Assembly (NCBI GenBank): GCA_039933785.1
Contig: JBDTNL010000012.1
Coordinates: forward strand, 1-64,000
Origin: JBDTNL01 sp039933785
Lineage (GTDB): Bacteria > Acidobacteriota > Thermoanaerobaculia > Multivoradales > JAGPDF01
Reading direction: 5' to 3'
Length of the DNA stretch: 64,000 nt
Position numbers and translations under genes: made by a program. Every line of letters begins with the position of its first letter. Position 1 is the stretch's first letter. This document shows, piece by piece, positions 61,646 through 64,000 of this stretch. The notes beneath the pieces were generated by a model. It was not told where the DNA came from. It ran no database searches and saw only the letters and a program-made list of their open reading frames with translations.

Positions 61646-62436
61646 GCGAGTCGCGCCCGGCGCGCAAGGAGGCGTTCAACCAATACGAGCAGGACGACAA
61701 CCGAGCCACCAAGCACTGCCAGGTTCAGCGTCGCATCGTGGGCGGAATAGATCAGCGGCTCCTTGTTCGTCAACGAAGCACGGCCGTGAAAGAAGCCTTG
61801 CAGGGCGAACACTCCGCTCGGCGTCAACAGCGTTCCGTTGAGAGTCGGGAACAGTTTCGGCGGAATGAAATTCGCCCAAAACCAATACCCGGTGAACAGA
61901 ATCTGGAAGATGCTGGTCGGCATCACCAGCGGGCAGGCGAGGGAGAACGCCACCACGAATGCGAACGCCGGGATGGTGATCACCGCGAAGGCGACGGGCT
62001 GCGCCATCAATATCGCGCTGGGAGCGTGCCCAATCCCGATCATCACGCCCACGATGACCATCACCCAGACGAACACCGGCAGGAGCACCGAGGCGAGCAC
62101 GCCAAAATACTTGGCAAGCACGTACTGAGCCGACCGGAGGGGCGTGCTCTCCTGCAACTCCCGGAGTCCGAGACGGTAGTCGCGTTGCATGCGGTCGGCG
62201 CAAAGTATCCCCACGGCTACCGGGAAATAGACATTGAGCGCAACCATGAACCGGCCGGCCACGGGCCAAAGCTGCGCGGAAGAGATCACTTCACCCTTCA
62301 CCATTTCCCCGATCGGCGGCGGCGAGAACAGCAGGACCGTATAGAACACGAACAGCGCTCCATAGGCAAACCACAGGCCGCGGCGACGAATCGACATCCC
62401 AAACTCGTGACGCAAAAGGCCCGTGAACACTGACAT
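61642..62436 (-). CDS. ABC-2 type permease subunit
   Basis: 264 residues with about six membrane segments. MSVFTGLLRHEFGMSIRRRG is typical of ABC-2 exporter membrane subunits, with AMQRDYRLGLRELQESTPL-like text in the first loop (RMQRDYRLGLRELQESTP). First gene of the three-gene operon; GGGAG is seven bases before the ATG. A perfect palindrome lies just upstream. The exported compound is unknown. Confidence 0.8.
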   Translation of the reverse strand: MSVFTGLLRHEFGMSIRRRGLWFAYGALFVFYTVLLFSPPPIGEMVKGEVISSAQLWPVAGRFMVALNVYFPVAVGILCADRMQRDYRLGLRELQESTPLRSAQYVLAKYFGVLASVLLPVFVWVMVIVGVMIGIGHAPSAILMAQPVAFAVITIPAFAFVVAFSLACPLVMPTSIFQILFTGYWFWANFIPPKLFPTLNGTLLTPSGVFALQGFFHGRASLTNKEPLIYSAHDATLNLAVLGGSVVVLLVLVERLLARRARLA

Positions 62437-62452
62437 GCAGGTCTCCCAGAGG

Positions 62453-62468
62453 TCGCGTCAGGACGCGA
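62453..62468. promoter_or_regulatory. Perfect palindrome, likely operator of the ABC-2 transporter operon
   Basis: TCGCGTC and GACGCGA flank AG, a seven-base perfect inverted repeat 17-32 bases before the first ATG (minus strand). The position would let a dimeric repressor block transcription or translation. No regulator gene is adjacent, so the binding protein is unknown. Confidence 0.45.
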
Positions 62469-62513
62469 GTTTGGCTCGGCTAGAGGTAAGAACGCCTGTG
62501 GAGCGCGATTCTC

Positions 62514-62535
62514 AACGAGGTGCCAACGAGGTGCC
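62514..62535. repeat. 11-base tandem duplication
   Basis: AACGAGGTGCC occurs twice without a gap (62514-62524, 62525-62535) upstream of the ABC-2 operon. The duplication itself creates the sigma-54-like pattern described separately. Confidence 0.6.
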
Positions 62536-62536
62536 A
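62521..62536 (-). promoter_or_regulatory. Possible sigma-54-like promoter of the ABC-2 transporter operon
   Basis: On the minus strand TGGCACCTCGTTGGCA has a perfect -24 TGGCAC and GG and GC ten bases apart; the -12 element is TGGC rather than TTGC. The leader to the first ATG would be about 75 bases and contain the palindrome at 62453-62468. Confidence 0.35.
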
Positions 62537-62583
62537 GGCGATTCGGGCCGGAAGGATCGGCTGTAGCTCGCCGCCCGAGCCGG

Positions 62584-64000
62584 CTAACGTACCTCGATCG
62601 GACTCTCCACCCCGGCGAGCGCTTCAACCGTCGTCGACCAAACACGGCCGTCTGCGGCCACCACGCGCACGGTCCAAGAGCCTGGTGGCACGCCATCGAT
62701 CGTGGTCGTCCCGTAGCCGAGATTCCAGGTCGAGCGCACATCGCTCCAGCCCGGCGCGCGAAAGTCACGGCCACCGTTTGAGAGAGACGCCTTCGCCGGA
62801 GTGCTGCCGGAGTCCAGCTCTGGTACATGAACAACCAACCGAGCCCCAGCCTGCAGGCGAACTGGGGTCGCGGGGCCGCCAGCGACGGCAGTGAAATCCG
62901 CAACAGCAGTCCCGACGGCATTCAGCAGGATTTCGTAGCGTCCCTTGGGCACGCTTTGGAAACGAACGCGACCCGTGTCCGTTGCTTGGACGATGCCGCC
63001 GGCAACAATGGCCCCGCTGTTGTCGAGGACTGCCGCGCTCACCGATGACGCGGGACCGGTTGGCGTGAGCACATCGAGGACCAAGCCGTCGGAGCGTTGC
63101 ATTCGAAGCTCGGTCTCCGCGTCCTGGCCATTTTCGACCGTTACCGCCGCTTTCGCGCCGGCGTAGCCGGTGAGCTCGGCGCGAAGGTTCCACGTGCCGG
63201 TCGAGATGTCGGCGATGTAGAACACCCCCTGCGAATCCGTGGTCGCGCTGACGGTGAAGAGGTTGGTCATGCGCGATGCGTCGGGAACTGCGGACTCGAG
63301 GGTCAGCATCGCGCCGCCAATCGGGCTGCCATCCTCGGCTTCGAGAACCCTGCCGTGCAGACTGCCCGAATCGAGCGCAATCTCGAGCGAGCTGTCTTCT
63401 CGCAAGTCGACCGTGTCGGTCCAGGAGCTGCCACGCCCCAGGACCGAGATGGTGTAGGTTCCAGGTTCGAGTCCGTCGAACCGAAAGCGGCCGTCGGCGT
63501 CGGTCTCTCCTGAGACCCGGGCGGAGACACTCTGGCCGGTGAGGAAGACGTTACCGGCGGCAAGCGGCGCGCCGCCGCGCAGGACATGGCCGGAGAGGCC
63601 GAGGCCCTTCCCGAACTCGAGATCGACTACCGTATCGGCGGCCGAATCGGCCACCGTCGTATGAGCCGTGGCTCGTCGGCCGCCTGGCACACTGGCCGAC
63701 ACGGACCAATCGCCGGAGGAAACGTCTCCGACGGTGTAGTGCCCCGTGGGCTCGACGATGCCCGGCAGCCAGGAGAACGCTCCGCCGAGTCGATGTGCCA
63801 TGACACGCACATTCCCCAGCTCGTTGAGATCGAGACCGCGAAGGGCACCGACGATTCGACCGCCCTTGAGCAGCCGGAGCTCGAGGCCCGCGACAGGCGC
63901 GCCGGCGACCGTGAGTGGAGGGGTAGTGACGCTGGCGTAGCCGCCGAGGCTCGCGGTCAGGAGATATTTGCCATCGCGCACGTCGTTGAGCACGAAATGT
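62584..64000 (-). CDS. Protein of repeated carboxypeptidase-regulatory-like domains (5' end outside window)
   Basis: At least 472 residues; the 5' end is beyond the window, as codons continue in frame to its last base (HFVLNDVRDG). Four or five beta-sandwich units are seen, each with a phrase like SGETDADGRFRFDGLEPGTYTI, TDSQGVFYIADISTGTWNL or GVPPGSWTVRVV. These domains form exported surface or receptor-linked proteins and adhesins. No signal peptide or anchor is visible in the part present. It is upstream of, and on the same strand as, the ABC-2 operon. Confidence 0.8.
   Translation of the reverse strand, partial: HFVLNDVRDGKYLLTASLGGYASVTTPPLTVAGAPVAGLELRLLKGGRIVGALRGLDLNELGNVRVMAHRLGGAFSWLPGIVEPTGHYTVGDVSSGDWSVSASVPGGRRATAHTTVADSAADTVVDLEFGKGLGLSGHVLRGGAPLAAGNVFLTGQSVSARVSGETDADGRFRFDGLEPGTYTISVLGRGSSWTDTVDLREDSSLEIALDSGSLHGRVLEAEDGSPIGGAMLTLESAVPDASRMTNLFTVSATTDSQGVFYIADISTGTWNLRAELTGYAGAKAAVTVENGQDAETELRMQRSDGLVLDVLTPTGPASSVSAAVLDNSGAIVAGGIVQATDTGRVRFQSVPKGRYEILLNAVGTAVADFTAVAGGPATPVRLQAGARLVVHVPELDSGSTPAKASLSNGGRDFRAPGWSDVRSTWNLGYGTTTIDGVPPGSWTVRVVAADGRVWSTTVEALAGVESPIEVR

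Overview
The window is a GC-rich bacterial chromosome segment, densely packed on both strands, with no CRISPR array, insertion sequence, prophage or rRNA. The gene content points to a Gram-negative, didermic organism: TonB-dependent receptor, TolC and ExbD/TolR homologues, a LolA-like protein and many lipid-envelope proteins. The mixture of carboxypeptidase-regulatory-like receptors, ECF sigma/anti-sigma pairs, a Ser/Thr kinase with TPR tail, a DUF4097-type protein and a fused alpha/beta E1 dehydrogenase fits Acidobacteriota best. That placement is inference; Myxococcota or Gemmatimonadota are not excluded.

Region 1 (1-11226) is an export operon of the NHLM/NHLP peptide (bacteriocin-like) secretion type. 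It holds two tandem TolC-like proteins (the first cut by the window edge), an HlyD-family adaptor, a C39 peptidase-ABC exporter, and a second peptidase-less ABC exporter that carries an N-terminal FHA domain. The last gene is unrecognised and has an HExxH motif. A convergent gene encodes a second FHA protein. The peptide precursor and any modifying enzymes are not in the window and may lie upstream of position 1.

Region 2 (11407-20216) has a TonB-dependent receptor, a PPK2-type polyphosphate kinase, a run of small membrane proteins ending in YidD, a PDZ-7TM-GAF-GGDEF diguanylate cyclase, a DUF971 protein, a periplasmic cyclophilin, a cold-shock protein and tRNA-Leu(GAG).

Region 3 (20235-28555) is housekeeping: the overlapping gap-pgk-tpiA-secG operon running into tRNA-Leu, then tsaD, an AidB-like acyl-CoA dehydrogenase and lepA.

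Region 4 (28682-39720) is an envelope-stress-like block with two ECF sigma/anti-sigma modules. The plus-strand module is followed by a DUF4097 protein with nine (T/S)MGG repeats and a proline-rich anchored protein behind a candidate sigma-54 promoter. The minus-strand module is followed by M48-TPR and M28 metalloproteases. A LolA-like protein and a small lipoprotein follow.

Region 5 (39904-64000) is mixed metabolism and signalling: an aminotransferase, DinB protein, NYN-LOTUS protein, OPT transporter, Ser/Thr kinase, nucleotidyltransferase, orphan ExbD, UbiX, CDGSH protein, NCS2 permease, hybrid histidine kinase, TyrA, YfhO-like membrane protein, fused E1 dehydrogenase and a three-gene ABC-2 transporter. 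The window ends inside a protein of repeated carboxypeptidase-regulatory-like domains. No gene-free stretch exceeds about 300 bases.
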